From: Gracilaria caudata
Lineage: Eukaryota; Rhodophyta; Florideophyceae; Gracilariales; Gracilariaceae
Direction of reading: 5' to 3'
NCBI GenBank assembly: GCA_030374735.1
Contig: JASCIV010000474.1
Coordinates: 1-18,995, forward strand
DNA length: 18,995 nucleotides
The position numbers and the translations under genes were made by a program. How positions within the stretch are numbered: position 1 is the stretch's first letter; every line of letters starts with the position of its first letter. Positions 8,114 through 17,404 of the stretch are shown in pieces. Under the pieces are notes generated by a model. It was given only the letters and a program-made list of their open reading frames with translations, searched no databases and was not told where the DNA came from.

Positions 8114-9337
8114 TCACTTCTTACTCTTGATGAGCGATAGCGCCCGTTTTGCCAGAAAAACTTTAGAGCGTGCTGCAACTGACTCAAGAACTTGCTCGTA
8201 CTCATTTTCGACTATCGGGTAGTCTTTAACCGTGGTAAAAAGTAATTTGCCAAACCTAACGCTCTTCTCCATCCCTATGACATTCTTTTCGAGAGATGGC
8301 ACGATCGCACTGACTACTCCTGGTTGGTCCTTGCTCCTAGCCATCAAAGCTTCGATCACTTTGATTCCATCCTCTCCCCATGTGCACTTACTGTACCCTT
8401 TCAAACTGGACAAAGCAACTTCAGGGGATAATCCTCCAGCTACCCGTCCCAGCAATTCCGCTATAGCGCCGTTGACTTGTTTGTCACTGTCTCCAAAGTG
8501 GGTATACATTGCAACGGCAGCTCTCCAATGGAACGAGCAAAACTTTTCCACTGCTGCCATAACTTCTCGAGGAGCTGGGGCTTTTAACGTCTGCATATAT
8601 GGAACAATCATTTCTGTCATCATTAGGCTTGCTACCGATGCTCCTATCCCCTCCGTGAAGCTGCTTATAACAGCTGCCCGCAATAAAGGAGTGGAATCGT
8701 CGGGAACAATACATCCTAGTACACGAGACGTATCGACGCTTCTCAGCACGACTTCAATGGCTTGCTGCGGCGGATCGGTGTGTGGGGACAAAAGAGCCCA
8801 GTTCCTGATCTGTTCAGTGCTCTTCTTCTCGACTGCACTGAGCCCGTCCTTCGTAACTCTCTGAGGAGAATGTTTTCCAGAACCGCTGACTTTCTTTTCG
8901 CTCGGTGCGTCCGTTCCTTTCGTCTCTTCTGACTTTTGTTTAAGGTTTTGTTCGACTTGCATATCGTTGTGTTCTAAGGCGAGGCCATCTGCTTCTGCCG
9001 CTTTCTTTGAGCCAAGCAGGGCCATTGAAGTTTGCTCGGGTCTGGGATCTTCTAATCGAGGCCGTTTTTTCTTGATATCGAGAACCGCTTTCTCCCAATC
9101 ATCCAAGACATTCATATCTTCCTTCCATGGTTCCCATCCATGATATGGAACTCCGTGGATTCTTACCTCAAGAGCTCTGCATATAGCTTTAAGGTTTTCT
9201 TGGGCGTTCGGAGACATTTCGCAAAACGGAATAGGCAGAGCGGTTCCTTGGAGATTCGACAACAACTCTAACGACGCTCGTTCTATGGCTTCCGACGTAG
9301 ACGACGCGGTTAATAGTTTGTGCCAAACTGATGACAT
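8114..9337 (-). CDS. FANCE: FANCE C-terminal-domain-like nuclear protein
   Basis: The 407-aa product has a helical N-terminal part (1-90), a nuclear-localisation-like cluster KKKRPRLE (89-96), a charged low-complexity linker (100-175) and an all-helical C-terminal domain (about 180-407). The end of that domain, KSVRFGKLLFTTVKDYP (358-374) followed by ESVAARSKVFLAKRAL (385-400), follows the pattern I know from the FANCE C-terminus, where the K-S-x-x-F-x-x-LL-T helix precedes a final helix with x-T/V-FL-x-K. In animals and plants FANCE links the Fanconi core complex to FANCD2 for interstrand-crosslink repair and meiotic recombination. That function is inferred here. The start is the first in-frame ATG (AAAATGT); the frame extends to 9391 without ATG. 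It could instead be another helical-repeat protein. Confidence 0.6.
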   Translation of the reverse strand: MSSVWHKLLTASSTSEAIERASLELLSNLQGTALPIPFCEMSPNAQENLKAICRALEVRIHGVPYHGWEPWKEDMNVLDDWEKAVLDIKKKRPRLEDPRPEQTSMALLGSKKAAEADGLALEHNDMQVEQNLKQKSEETKGTDAPSEKKVSGSGKHSPQRVTKDGLSAVEKKSTEQIRNWALLSPHTDPPQQAIEVVLRSVDTSRVLGCIVPDDSTPLLRAAVISSFTEGIGASVASLMMTEMIVPYMQTLKAPAPREVMAAVEKFCSFHWRAAVAMYTHFGDSDKQVNGAIAELLGRVAGGLSPEVALSSLKGYSKCTWGEDGIKVIEALMARSKDQPGVVSAIVPSLEKNVIGMEKSVRFGKLLFTTVKDYPIVENEYEQVLESVAARSKVFLAKRALSLIKSKK

Positions 9338-10266
9338 TTTGCACTCCAAGATCCCTTTGCCCTTTACATCTAGCCCGATATGAAGTATCAAACAGCAGAT
9401 ACTTGAGCTCCTTGACAGTAGAAGAACGATTTTATTTGGAGATATATCTCCCGAGAACTGCTTGCTTTGACAGTTGGTCTCACCGGAGTGAATGGTTCAA
9501 AGAGAAGAGACGCAGAGTAATGAGCTGGGTTCAGAGGGTTGCATAAAATCTACGGGAGAATTTCATCGATAAAAGGCTACAGCATTCTTTGTTCGACCCG
9601 AGTTCTCCTCGTGTATTCGTTCGTGTGCTTCTTCGAGTTGTCCGGAACAGCTTGTTCCCTTCTTTGTGTGGACCCGCGCAAGAGAGGAAGTCACATCTAA
9701 AGTTGGATTCACTGAACTCACAAAACTCATAGGCGAGTTCTGATCTCCGTTTCGGCTTGAATTGTAAGACACCATGCAACTCCTGCTATCGCTAACATTA
9801 TGCTTCGAATCAGATTCCGTCACGATTGCGATCACGGTGTAATGCACAACTCTGAAGTGAATGGCACGGTGCGTGTGATTCGGACTTCTTCGTTTCTTCT
9901 CCTTGGATGAGGAGCATGTGAACAAATCTTGAGCTCTTGGAGCTCTTACATCAATGTTCAGTTACCGAGCTAAGCTAACCTGAAGTCACCAAGGGCATCA
10001 TTTAACTTCTTTCTCCCCGTGGAGTAGAGCAAAATGTGTTCCAATTCGAACAACGGCTTTCCCATCAGTTTCCTTTCTAATCCCCAACGAAGCACCTGCC
10101 TGTCATGGCTATAAAAGCCCTGCTTCGCATACCTCTCCCTGTTTGTACCTCTATTTGTTTCAGCGGCTGACTAACTCTCAAGATAACCTCTGCACTTACG
10201 TCTTCAGCCATCGTCCTCCACTCGCAGTTGACTTAAATAAGTGTTTTGCAGTGCAGCCAGTCTAAA
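9338..10266. other. Divergent intergenic region between the FANCE-like gene and the Cys-rich gene
   Basis: About 930 bp lie between two divergent start codons. Minus-strand frames at 9531-9779 and 9563-9925 translate to basic, Ser-rich sequences without ATG starts at their ends or recognisable domains, so I do not call them. A TATA-like element lies at 10110-10117 for the rightward gene. No comparable element was seen for the leftward gene. Confidence 0.55.
10110..10117 (+). promoter_or_regulatory. TATA-box-like element
   Basis: TATAAAAG in the context GGCTATAAAAGCCC lies 157 bp upstream of the ATG at 10267. Transcription starting about 30 bp downstream would give a leader of roughly 125 nt, which is pyrimidine-rich. 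It is also the centre of a short inverted repeat, GGCT/AGCC. Confidence 0.55.
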
Positions 10267-11250
10267 ATGATCCACGTGATACCGTTTTTGTGCGTTGGTT
10301 TCCTGACAATGAGCTCCATTCTACATTCTTTATCACATGCACAATCTTCTGAACCATCACACTGCGTAATCACTGAGAGATCATGCCCGTGCTCGCAATC
10401 AGATCCATCTGGAACTTGTTTACGGTACCAAGGAGATGGTAAGTGTCTGCTTGGTGTATGCCAGCAAGCATACAAATGTGATTGCCTTGGCTATCAGATG
10501 TGCACGAGATCAAGTTGTGCTGTATATACCTCGGTGGAAGATGCAATTCCAAGTGAGACAGTGCCGTTTGGCTGTCGCCTTACGCCCGGAGCTGGATCTT
10601 GTACCACTTTTCTTTCTATGATGGATACAGTTGCAGCGGCTTTTAATGCGAGGGATGACGCCCGTCTCTCCAACAATGAACTAGTTGCCCATGCTTTCGA
10701 AGCACAGGGAGTTGTGATGGATATTCATAATGATATCGTGGCTGTAAACGATGCTTTGGAAGAGCTTGACGGAATCAGAGCTCACATGACCAACGAGGAA
10801 GAAACTGAAGTTTATACGAACGCACAAGCGCTCAGAGACTTGGCCATCGAGTGTGAACAGAAATCGTTTGAAATAAGTCTGAGCAGTAGGGATGCGCTTA
10901 CAACGAGTATTACGGCGCACGATATGGTTTCCGTTGCTGCTGATGCGGAAAAAGAAGCCGAAATGGCAGAGGTAAAGCTAGGGGAAGAGGAATCGAAGGC
11001 AAGCAAAGAGAATCGTGAATGCTCAGAATGTGAGAAACTTAAGAAAGATATAAAGAGGTTGACGCAGCAACGAAAGGAAGCTGCAATAAACGCTGGGAGT
11101 GCCGCCAAAGGTTGCAACAGCAAGAGAAGCGAAGGAAGAAGCTTATTGCAGGACATCCATGAGAGGAGAATGAAATGCCGCGACGCCCGTGAGAAAGTTC
11201 TCGCGACAATCGCTCAGGTCAGGAAGCGCTCTCAGAAATTGAACGAGTGA
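10267..11250 (+). CDS. Secreted Cys-rich and coiled-coil protein, family unrecognised
   Basis: I do not recognise this 327-aa protein. Residues 1-26 (MIHVIPFLCVGFLTMSSILH...SHA) look like a cleavable signal peptide. Residues 33-112 contain twelve cysteines (33, 40, 42, 51, 60, 65, 71, 73, 79, 84, 103, 112), an even number suggesting about six disulfides in a small extracellular module. Residues 115-327 are helical and highly charged, with long acidic (225-250) and basic (255-327) coiled-coil stretches and four more Cys in or near CSECEKLKK (252, 255), 283 and 304. No membrane anchor follows the signal peptide. The first in-frame ATG is at 10267; the frame opens at 10246 without ATG. A TATA-like box precedes it. 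It may be a cell-wall or matrix protein, or a secretory-pathway protein; both are guesses. Confidence 0.75.
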   Translation: MIHVIPFLCVGFLTMSSILHSLSHAQSSEPSHCVITERSCPCSQSDPSGTCLRYQGDGKCLLGVCQQAYKCDCLGYQMCTRSSCAVYTSVEDAIPSETVPFGCRLTPGAGSCTTFLSMMDTVAAAFNARDDARLSNNELVAHAFEAQGVVMDIHNDIVAVNDALEELDGIRAHMTNEEETEVYTNAQALRDLAIECEQKSFEISLSSRDALTTSITAHDMVSVAADAEKEAEMAEVKLGEEESKASKENRECSECEKLKKDIKRLTQQRKEAAINAGSAAKGCNSKRSEGRSLLQDIHERRMKCRDAREKVLATIAQVRKRSQKLNE

Positions 11251-12097
11251 GAATTCTACGTATTCTATAATTGCTTCATTCTTTTGTTCGCAACCTTACA
11301 TTGTAATAGCACAAAGCTTAAAGTTAGTTGTGAGCTTCACTCTCACATAAACTATTGACTTCACTACTTGTATTCAACCATAGATTTTGTTTCAAGCCTT
11401 TTCTTCCCCCACAATGAGTGAACTCTTGGCCATATTGATACAAATGTTACGGCGTAGTGAAGAACCCATTTCTTGTGAGATGTTCTCTAACGTCGAGAAG
11501 GAGAACATATTCGCCAATTTTTATGAGGGATAATGAGGATACCTCTTGTAATCTATGGAATTGAGGAGCAAACACGGGGGAGGCTGACTGAATTTCTGCG
11601 CCAAGAAGGAATATATGTGAAGAGCATACGATGGAGAAGTTCATGTTACTTACGAAATATCTTTTTATCAGACGCATGAAGTTCTCGAGCTGAGAACTTT
11701 TCCTTCTAAGTTCTAACCCTTACCAAAAGAGCGACTGGTTGAAATCATTTGTTTGAGGGTCATGGAGCGTGTTCAACATTTAGATATCTTTCTAAGCAGA
11801 CAAAGGACTTAAACTGGGAGGCTACAGTCGAATCAATCTGGTTGTTCTTGTAGTTTATCGTTGAGAGCAGGAAGAACGAAACTGAAACAACATTCCTACT
11901 TACGCCGCGATTTGACAAGACCCAAAAACGATTTAGTATAGACAGTATTATCCTTTGTACAAATAGTAGTGTGTTGTTAGTCACTGAGGTGTTACGATTA
12001 GGTTCCTGTAGATTCTGTGTTTCTTTAAGATCAGTTTCCCTTCAAGAAGATTAGAAAAAGTGAGGGGAAGCAATATGATACTCATTAGTGCGAAAAG
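11251..12097. other. Intergenic region between convergent genes
   Basis: This 847-bp stretch, richer in A and T than its neighbours, separates the stop codons of two convergent genes. It is the longest convergent gap in the window; the other three are 69-171 bp. Short minus-strand frames at 11447-11677 and 11760-11984 have no recognisable content and contain no obvious start context. I see no tRNA-like cloverleaf, repeat or other defined element. It presumably contains both 3' UTRs. Confidence 0.5.
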
Positions 12098-15000
12098 TTA
12101 CATGTACCAGTAGTCAGTGCCATATGAGGGTGATGTACCAGCGCTGCCGATGACTTTCACAGTCACTTGGGTATTCTTCGCGTTTGATGGTGTGATGCAA
12201 GTAAAGGACTCATCGTCTAAGACATCAACATTTGTGCAAGCCTTCCCGCCAAATGTTGCCTGCGGAGTGAAACCAAAGTTATGCCCTGAAATTAGAACCT
12301 TCGTCCCACCGAGCGCTGGTCCCTGTTTCGGGTGTACACCAAGAAGGAAGGTAACATCCGGAGAAGGATAGGTGGGAACGGCGATGACAACCTCAGACTT
12401 ATAAACCCGTGGCATTACAAGCTCACCTCTAGGACCCTCCACGACGTTCAAACCTGAGAAGTCGAGAAAGATCGGGGCGTACCCAACGTTTTTTCCGTCT
12501 GCGCCTAGTTTCACCTGAGAGACCCTTCCAGAATGCTGCCCGGTGAACTTTGAAATGAACAGGTTTGCCTTGATTCCACCACCAAAAGTGTTTGACCTGT
12601 ACTCTATGATACCATTCGCTGAACTCTGCAGGTTGGAGATCAAAGGCTGTACCGCTGAAGGCGGATACGGAACACACTCTTTTCTATTCAAATTCGGATG
12701 TCCATGATACTTCCCGGGTTCTACCAAGTATAACTTGTCCTGCATCACTTTTGGCATAGTGTCTGAAAGTTTCGTCCCGCCAAAACAATTGGTTGAGAAG
12801 TCACCAAAGTTTTTGTTCGGACCGTTGTCAGTTGCGTAGAGCTTTCCGTTGGAATGCAAAGTCATACCGAATGTGTTTCTGAAACCAGATGCATAAACGG
12901 TGCAACCGCCAGATACAATTTTTGCTGTTTCCGGATTGACGTACTGATCGTACTTCACTTGAGCCAGTCCATTGTACGGACAGGAAACTAGCGCCGCCGA
13001 GAGCGGGTTGCTGGCAACACCACCCAGAAGATCGTCAGGAGCATCTCCTGGTACTGGTTTCTTGCCCGGCACTGAAACTCCTCCGTTTGTGAATCCGCCG
13101 ATACCGATGATCAGCTCCCCATTTGGAAGAAACTGGAGCTTGTTCACACCATGATCGTGATTGGAAACTGGAAGTCCAGTGACAACATCCTGTGCGGAAC
13201 CGGCACACGGTTTTCCAGGTTCATCGGAAAGCATGGTGGGGCTGAACTCTACGGACTGAACTTTCCCGTTTGTCCATCCCTCTTCGAACCCAAACAGATT
13301 GACATTCTTCCAGTACATTGAAGAAGTTGTGAAGTACATTTTCAGCTTGTTGGAGAAGGGGGAGAATGCAACTCCAAGAACCGCGCGATGGGCTGGACCA
13401 GCATCTCTGACGCACTTCTGCGTCACTTGGAATTCCCTGTCGACGGCTAAGGCGTAGAGCTTACCCTTGCTGCTTCCCATGTACATTCTTCCATCTGGAC
13501 CGTAGGTAATGGCGGCGATAAAGGATACCTTGAAATCCTCTCCGTTCAGATCTTTGAGTTTGGATTGTTTGAAGATGACGGGCTGGGAAAGCGTGGGTCC
13601 AGAGATGTAGGTAAACGACACAGAGTTCGACACTCCAGCATTGGTTGTCACGGTGATAGGAACAGTGCCAAAGCCTTCCGGAACAGTGACCTGCAAAACC
13701 CCTGCGTCTGATGATATCAAATTTGAAGCTTCAGTATTCCCGAACTTGACGGACGCACCGTTGATGAAAGCGGAACCAAAGATTTGAATGTTCTCTCCAC
13801 CAGAGGGTGTAGATGTGCTCTTCGACAGTCCAGTGATTACGGGCAACACGTTACCAGAATCGTGTTGCAGTACCGAAGAAGTGAGCGCAACTTGATTGCT
13901 TGAAAGGGCGAGAAGCGGGGCGAGGTTCTTTGGTCTGAAGTAGTGCAACTGGAATGAGTGCAACTTTGGGAGATAGAACTTGCTTGGGCTGGTCGTAGTC
14001 CCCATTGAGTTGGACTGCGAGATGATAACACCCGCATAGTACAGTTTGAAAGGTCCATTATGCTTGACGACAAATGAATACTCCCCACCCACGGGAATGT
14101 CAACGAAGTACACACATCGCACAGCAAAAGCGTTTTGAGAGAAGGGGAAATCTCCAAACGCGCCAGCGTTGTTGAGTGTGATGGTAGGTTTCACATCTCC
14201 AAACAACGGCTTTGGCTGTGAGTTCAAAGAGGCGGGAAGCGGTACAGTGGAGAACACTTGATTACCGTAATCGTAATAGTAACAGTACGCGCCGTTGGCT
14301 GTGGAACTCTTAACTTCAACCTCAGTGGTGTCCACTGCCACATCCCCAGTAGTATCGACGACCTCAAGTGTCACCACAGTCTTTCCCAGAGGGAAGTTTG
14401 CGGAGAACTTGCCGGACTTGTTTGTGTTCACGTTCTGTTTGACTACCCCGTTTTCTGTGGTTGTCCAGGTCCATTTGTATGCGACGATTGCACCAGCAAC
14501 TTCTGGAGGTCCTGGGTCACTATAGTGAGAGTGGGACTGCGTGCCATCAAGGGAGACGGTTGCTAATCCATCATCATTGAAATCGGTGGCAATGTAAGGA
14601 CCACCAGCAACGGAGTGTGAACGATGGTCAAAACCGCCGTTGAGGTCGCCCGCATTAGCCTTGCTAGTACCTCCCAGCACACATCCACCACCAACAGCAA
14701 CGGAGCCAGCGCCAGGGCCTTCGATGAAGATGCCGGAGATCATTGGGTTTTCAATAGCCTTGATGAGCGTGATGTCAATGAAACCACCCTTGGACGGCAC
14801 ACCGCCATAGGTCTTAATGAGGCCCACGTTCTTACCCACGGTTTTGAACACATCAAGATTCTGTTCCTTGGTAGCTCCATTTATGAACACATCAAAGGTA
14901 CGAGCACCAGCAGTGGCAAAATAGACTTCGGCAAACAAGAGCTTCACAGTGAACGTGCCGGTAGGAACCGGAATCTTGTAGCTGAGGACGGACTCCTGAG

Positions 15001-16621
15001 TCCATCTGTGGCTCGAGAACAAAGGATCCCATGGAGCAGCACCGCTCGGACCAGAGACCGGAATATCGGAATTAAACGCCTCGCCCACGGACGTACTCGA
15101 GATGTAATCATTGTTATCAGCCCCAACAAACCCAGGCGCAATCTCCGGTCCAGCACAGTTCATTCTGAACTGGTTTTCCGATGCGCCAGTGACATCGCAA
15201 GCGAGGTCTGATTTGGGCGGGGGCGGTGACACAGAGTCCGTGGGCGTACCGTCAGGGATACACGGCGGAGGATTGTCGGCACAGCTCTTGTTGAGACTGT
15301 TGACGCTAGAGATGCAGCATGCCTCGCCAGGAGCAAACTTTCCACAACCGTTTCCTCCACATTTGCCGCAAACGCTCTTGCAACATGCCGATTGAGAAGT
15401 GAACGTATTGACACCCAAGATACCTCCGGCGGGACACACGGGTGCGGTGGGGGCGACAGTGGTCGGAGTAGGAGTGGGAGTTGGCACAACTGGAGGTGGT
15501 GTAACAAGAGACAGATCGCTTGACGGAACGCATGGTGGAAGATTGGTATCACAACTATTCCCAACTGCATTGACACTCGAAATGCAACACAAGTTTCCGG
15601 GTGCAAAGTTACCACAATCGTTACCGCCACACTTGCCGCATATAGAGGGACAGCATGCCATCTGCTTTGTGAATGGATTGGACGCGAAAATGCCAGTTGC
15701 ACAAGTGGGGTCCGCCGTGGAAGGCGGCGCAACAGGCGCCGGAGTGGGCGTAGAGATGGGAGGGTTTGCCGACGGCACGCAGGGAGGAAGGTTGGTATCA
15801 CAGCTTTTTCCCACAATGTTGACGCTGGAAATGCAGCACAGATTGCCCGGCGCAAAGTTGCCACAACCATTGCCACCGCACTTGCCGCAGACGCTCGGAC
15901 AACAGGCGTTTTGGTTGGTGAAGGGGTTGTTGGCGAAGATACCGGTGGCACAGGTGGGGTCCGATGTGGAAGGAGGTGAAACGGGGGCAGGAGCAGGAGC
16001 TGGAGCAGGAGCTGGAGCAGGAGCTGGAGCTGGAGCTGGAGGTTGCTGCGGAGTTTCAGCAATGAGTTGATCTGCATTTTGGCCGTTGATGACGATGGCA
16101 CTAATCATAGGGTTCTGCTTGTTTGGCACGCGTTGCAGGGTGATTGTTATGAAACCAGACAGCGGGGCGATAGAACCAAAGCTAAGAAACAACGCCTTGT
16201 TGGCGCCCACGGTGGCAAACACATCGAGGTTATTAACCTTTGAAACGCCATTGATGAGCACATTAAACAAGCGAGCGCCTGGCGCGAACACGGGCTCATA
16301 GGTCTCCGCAAACATGAGCGCGACGGTGTAGGAGTCAGACGGCACGGGGATTTTGTACTGCAGATCGCCAACGGATGCGTATCGATACGAATCGTACGCA
16401 GGCTGCCATGTTCCAGACGCCTGCACCGTGGCAGGTGGAAGGGCGAATGAGTTGGAGTTAGAAGTAGTGATGTATTGAGTAAGATCCTGTCGGAAAGCAA
16501 TGGAATCAAGCACATTGCCACCGACGTTAATACGTAACGGAGCAGCAGTTACAACGGAAACGAGCAAGGGGAGCACAGTGCAGACAAGCACACAAAGAGG
16601 CGGCCTTCGCAGGAGAGTCAT
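12098..16621 (-). CDS. Secreted mosaic protein: malectin, Cys-rich repeats, PKD, PA14, IPT/TIG, beta-propeller
   Basis: The product is 1507 aa with no intron. The start is ATG 16621 in context GCCATGA; the frame continues to 16750 without ATG. Domains: signal peptide 1-26; malectin-like 28-182; Ala-Pro linker 197-213; three 10-Cys repeats (224-281, 307-364, 396-454) separated by Pro/Thr linkers; second malectin-like domain about 487-637; PKD-like about 667-772 (SVSLDGTQS, AYKWTW); PA14-like about 778-905 (VDIPVGGEYSFVVKHNG); IPT/TIG about 927-1008; six-bladed-propeller region resembling sorbosone/glucose dehydrogenases about 1027-1422 (NHDHGVNKLQF, ASGFRNTFG, YATDNGPN); C-terminal IPT/TIG about 1426-1507. 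Malectin and PA14 folds usually bind carbohydrate, so a cell-wall or mucilage-binding role is likely. Dehydrogenase activity is uncertain, and no membrane anchor is seen. Confidence 0.88.
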   Translation of the reverse strand: MTLLRRPPLCVLVCTVLPLLVSVVTAAPLRINVGGNVLDSIAFRQDLTQYITTSNSNSFALPPATVQASGTWQPAYDSYRYASVGDLQYKIPVPSDSYTVALMFAETYEPVFAPGARLFNVLINGVSKVNNLDVFATVGANKALFLSFGSIAPLSGFITITLQRVPNKQNPMISAIVINGQNADQLIAETPQQPPAPAPAPAPAPAPAPAPAPVSPPSTSDPTCATGIFANNPFTNQNACCPSVCGKCGGNGCGNFAPGNLCCISSVNIVGKSCDTNLPPCVPSANPPISTPTPAPVAPPSTADPTCATGIFASNPFTKQMACCPSICGKCGGNDCGNFAPGNLCCISSVNAVGNSCDTNLPPCVPSSDLSLVTPPPVVPTPTPTPTTVAPTAPVCPAGGILGVNTFTSQSACCKSVCGKCGGNGCGKFAPGEACCISSVNSLNKSCADNPPPCIPDGTPTDSVSPPPPKSDLACDVTGASENQFRMNCAGPEIAPGFVGADNNDYISSTSVGEAFNSDIPVSGPSGAAPWDPLFSSHRWTQESVLSYKIPVPTGTFTVKLLFAEVYFATAGARTFDVFINGATKEQNLDVFKTVGKNVGLIKTYGGVPSKGGFIDITLIKAIENPMISGIFIEGPGAGSVAVGGGCVLGGTSKANAGDLNGGFDHRSHSVAGGPYIATDFNDDGLATVSLDGTQSHSHYSDPGPPEVAGAIVAYKWTWTTTENGVVKQNVNTNKSGKFSANFPLGKTVVTLEVVDTTGDVAVDTTEVEVKSSTANGAYCYYYDYGNQVFSTVPLPASLNSQPKPLFGDVKPTITLNNAGAFGDFPFSQNAFAVRCVYFVDIPVGGEYSFVVKHNGPFKLYYAGVIISQSNSMGTTTSPSKFYLPKLHSFQLHYFRPKNLAPLLALSSNQVALTSSVLQHDSGNVLPVITGLSKSTSTPSGGENIQIFGSAFINGASVKFGNTEASNLISSDAGVLQVTVPEGFGTVPITVTTNAGVSNSVSFTYISGPTLSQPVIFKQSKLKDLNGEDFKVSFIAAITYGPDGRMYMGSSKGKLYALAVDREFQVTQKCVRDAGPAHRAVLGVAFSPFSNKLKMYFTTSSMYWKNVNLFGFEEGWTNGKVQSVEFSPTMLSDEPGKPCAGSAQDVVTGLPVSNHDHGVNKLQFLPNGELIIGIGGFTNGGVSVPGKKPVPGDAPDDLLGGVASNPLSAALVSCPYNGLAQVKYDQYVNPETAKIVSGGCTVYASGFRNTFGMTLHSNGKLYATDNGPNKNFGDFSTNCFGGTKLSDTMPKVMQDKLYLVEPGKYHGHPNLNRKECVPYPPSAVQPLISNLQSSANGIIEYRSNTFGGGIKANLFISKFTGQHSGRVSQVKLGADGKNVGYAPIFLDFSGLNVVEGPRGELVMPRVYKSEVVIAVPTYPSPDVTFLLGVHPKQGPALGGTKVLISGHNFGFTPQATFGGKACTNVDVLDDESFTCITPSNAKNTQVTVKVIGSAGTSPSYGTDYWYM
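15260..15952 (-). repeat. Three tandem Cys-rich repeats within the malectin-mosaic gene
   Basis: Units lie at 15779-15952, 15530-15703 and 15260-15436. Each encodes 58-59 residues with the Cys pattern C, CC, C, C, C, CC, C, C around the core CGKCGGNGCG (CGKCGGNDCG in the second unit). The first two units are nearly identical in protein and DNA; the third is more diverged. Pro/Thr-rich linkers join them. This indicates duplication within the gene, the most recent being between units one and two. Confidence 0.9.
15985..16042 (-). repeat. Hexanucleotide microsatellite encoding an Ala-Pro linker
   Basis: On the plus strand it is GGAGCA/GGAGCT repeated. On the coding strand it gives nine Ala-Pro dipeptides (alternating GCT with CCA or CCT), a stiff extended spacer between the first malectin domain and the Cys-rich repeats. 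Its length is likely to vary between strains by slippage. Confidence 0.85.
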
Positions 16622-17404
16622 GGCAAAACACACACAGAAAGATACACAGCTTGAGGGAACAAGCACAACACGCCAATTCGCAAAACAAGCGAGCAGGAGG
16701 CAATACGAGGCAAAAAAGGCAGCGACTGGAAGCGAGGAAACAGGCAGCAAGAGTCAACGCCGCAACCTCGGACAAGCATTAACGTACGGCGGCAGAAGCG
16801 GCCCGACATGGCGCCCGGCGGCACGGGCGCCGATGCCCAAATGGATATATGCCAGCACAAAAGCAGCGGCCACGCGCGCACGTTACCGCGCAGGGCGGGG
16901 CGAAGGCGAACACGGCGGCGACAAACCTCGCTGTACGCAAGCAATAAAACAAACGCCACTCGCGCCGCGCGCGACGTGGCCGCAGCATGATGCGGCAGAG
17001 CGTGGCGCCTGACGGCTGTGCACGCCGGTTGCGCGCGGAGCGTCGCACCACGTATCAAAACGCGCTCCGCGGCGCGCAGCGGTGAGCTGCAGAAAGCGCC
17101 ATGCGCTGGCGCGGTGGCCGATTTACTCCGGCCGATTACAGAGCGTTGCTGCCGCTGACGGTTGTCCGGGAATGTGCGCGAGCACGCGCTCTGCTCCGCG
17201 CGCTGCGCCGTGCCTCATGAATGCGCACGCCGCCCACGTGGCGCGGTGTTCCACGTGCACACGTGCGCGCGCCTTGCGGCTCGCGAAGCCTCGCAGGATC
17301 GCGGCTGTGTGAGATATGATACAAGGTTACTCGCGAGGCTCGCGCCAGACTTGCGGCTCCGGAATTTGGAGCGCGCAACGCGACCAGCATTGTTGATCAG
17401 CCTC
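16622..17404. other. GC-rich divergent intergenic region with clustered CACGTG sites
   Basis: This 783-bp spacer lies between two divergent starts and marks the change from moderate to high GC. The frames in it give Arg/Ala/Cys-rich translations with no domains. Three CACGTG hexamers fall within 31 bp at 17235-17240, 17252-17257 and 17260-17265. The region presumably holds the promoters of the malectin-mosaic gene and the small Pro-rich gene. No TATA-like element was identified. Confidence 0.5.
17235..17265. promoter_or_regulatory. Cluster of three CACGTG (G-box/E-box) hexamers
   Basis: CACGTG is at 17235-17240, 17252-17257 and 17260-17265, 140-170 bp upstream of the ATG at 17405. CACGTG is the classic binding site of bHLH and many bZIP factors. 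In DNA this GC-rich chance occurrence is possible, but three within 31 bp is notable. Confidence 0.4.

Noticed and set aside
9563..9925. Minus-strand 120-codon basic frame in the divergent spacer
   Set aside because: Starts TTG, no domain, and lies in a promoter region.
9795..10050. TTCGAAT-like sequences resembling a tRNA T-loop
   Set aside because: No flanking T-stem pairing and no acceptor or anticodon arms at the right spacing.
15399..16070. 223-codon plus frame, Gly/Val-rich
   Set aside because: Antisense of the Ala-Pro and Cys-rich repeats; its apparent repeats simply mirror the real gene.
15160..16101. 313-codon minus frame, Leu/Pro/Arg-rich, within the Cys-repeat region
   Set aside because: Out-of-frame reading of the repeats in the mosaic gene; low complexity.
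16622..16750. Upstream extension of the malectin-mosaic frame with hydrophobic residues
   Set aside because: No ATG in the extension; the ATG at 16621 has GCC context and begins a normal signal peptide.
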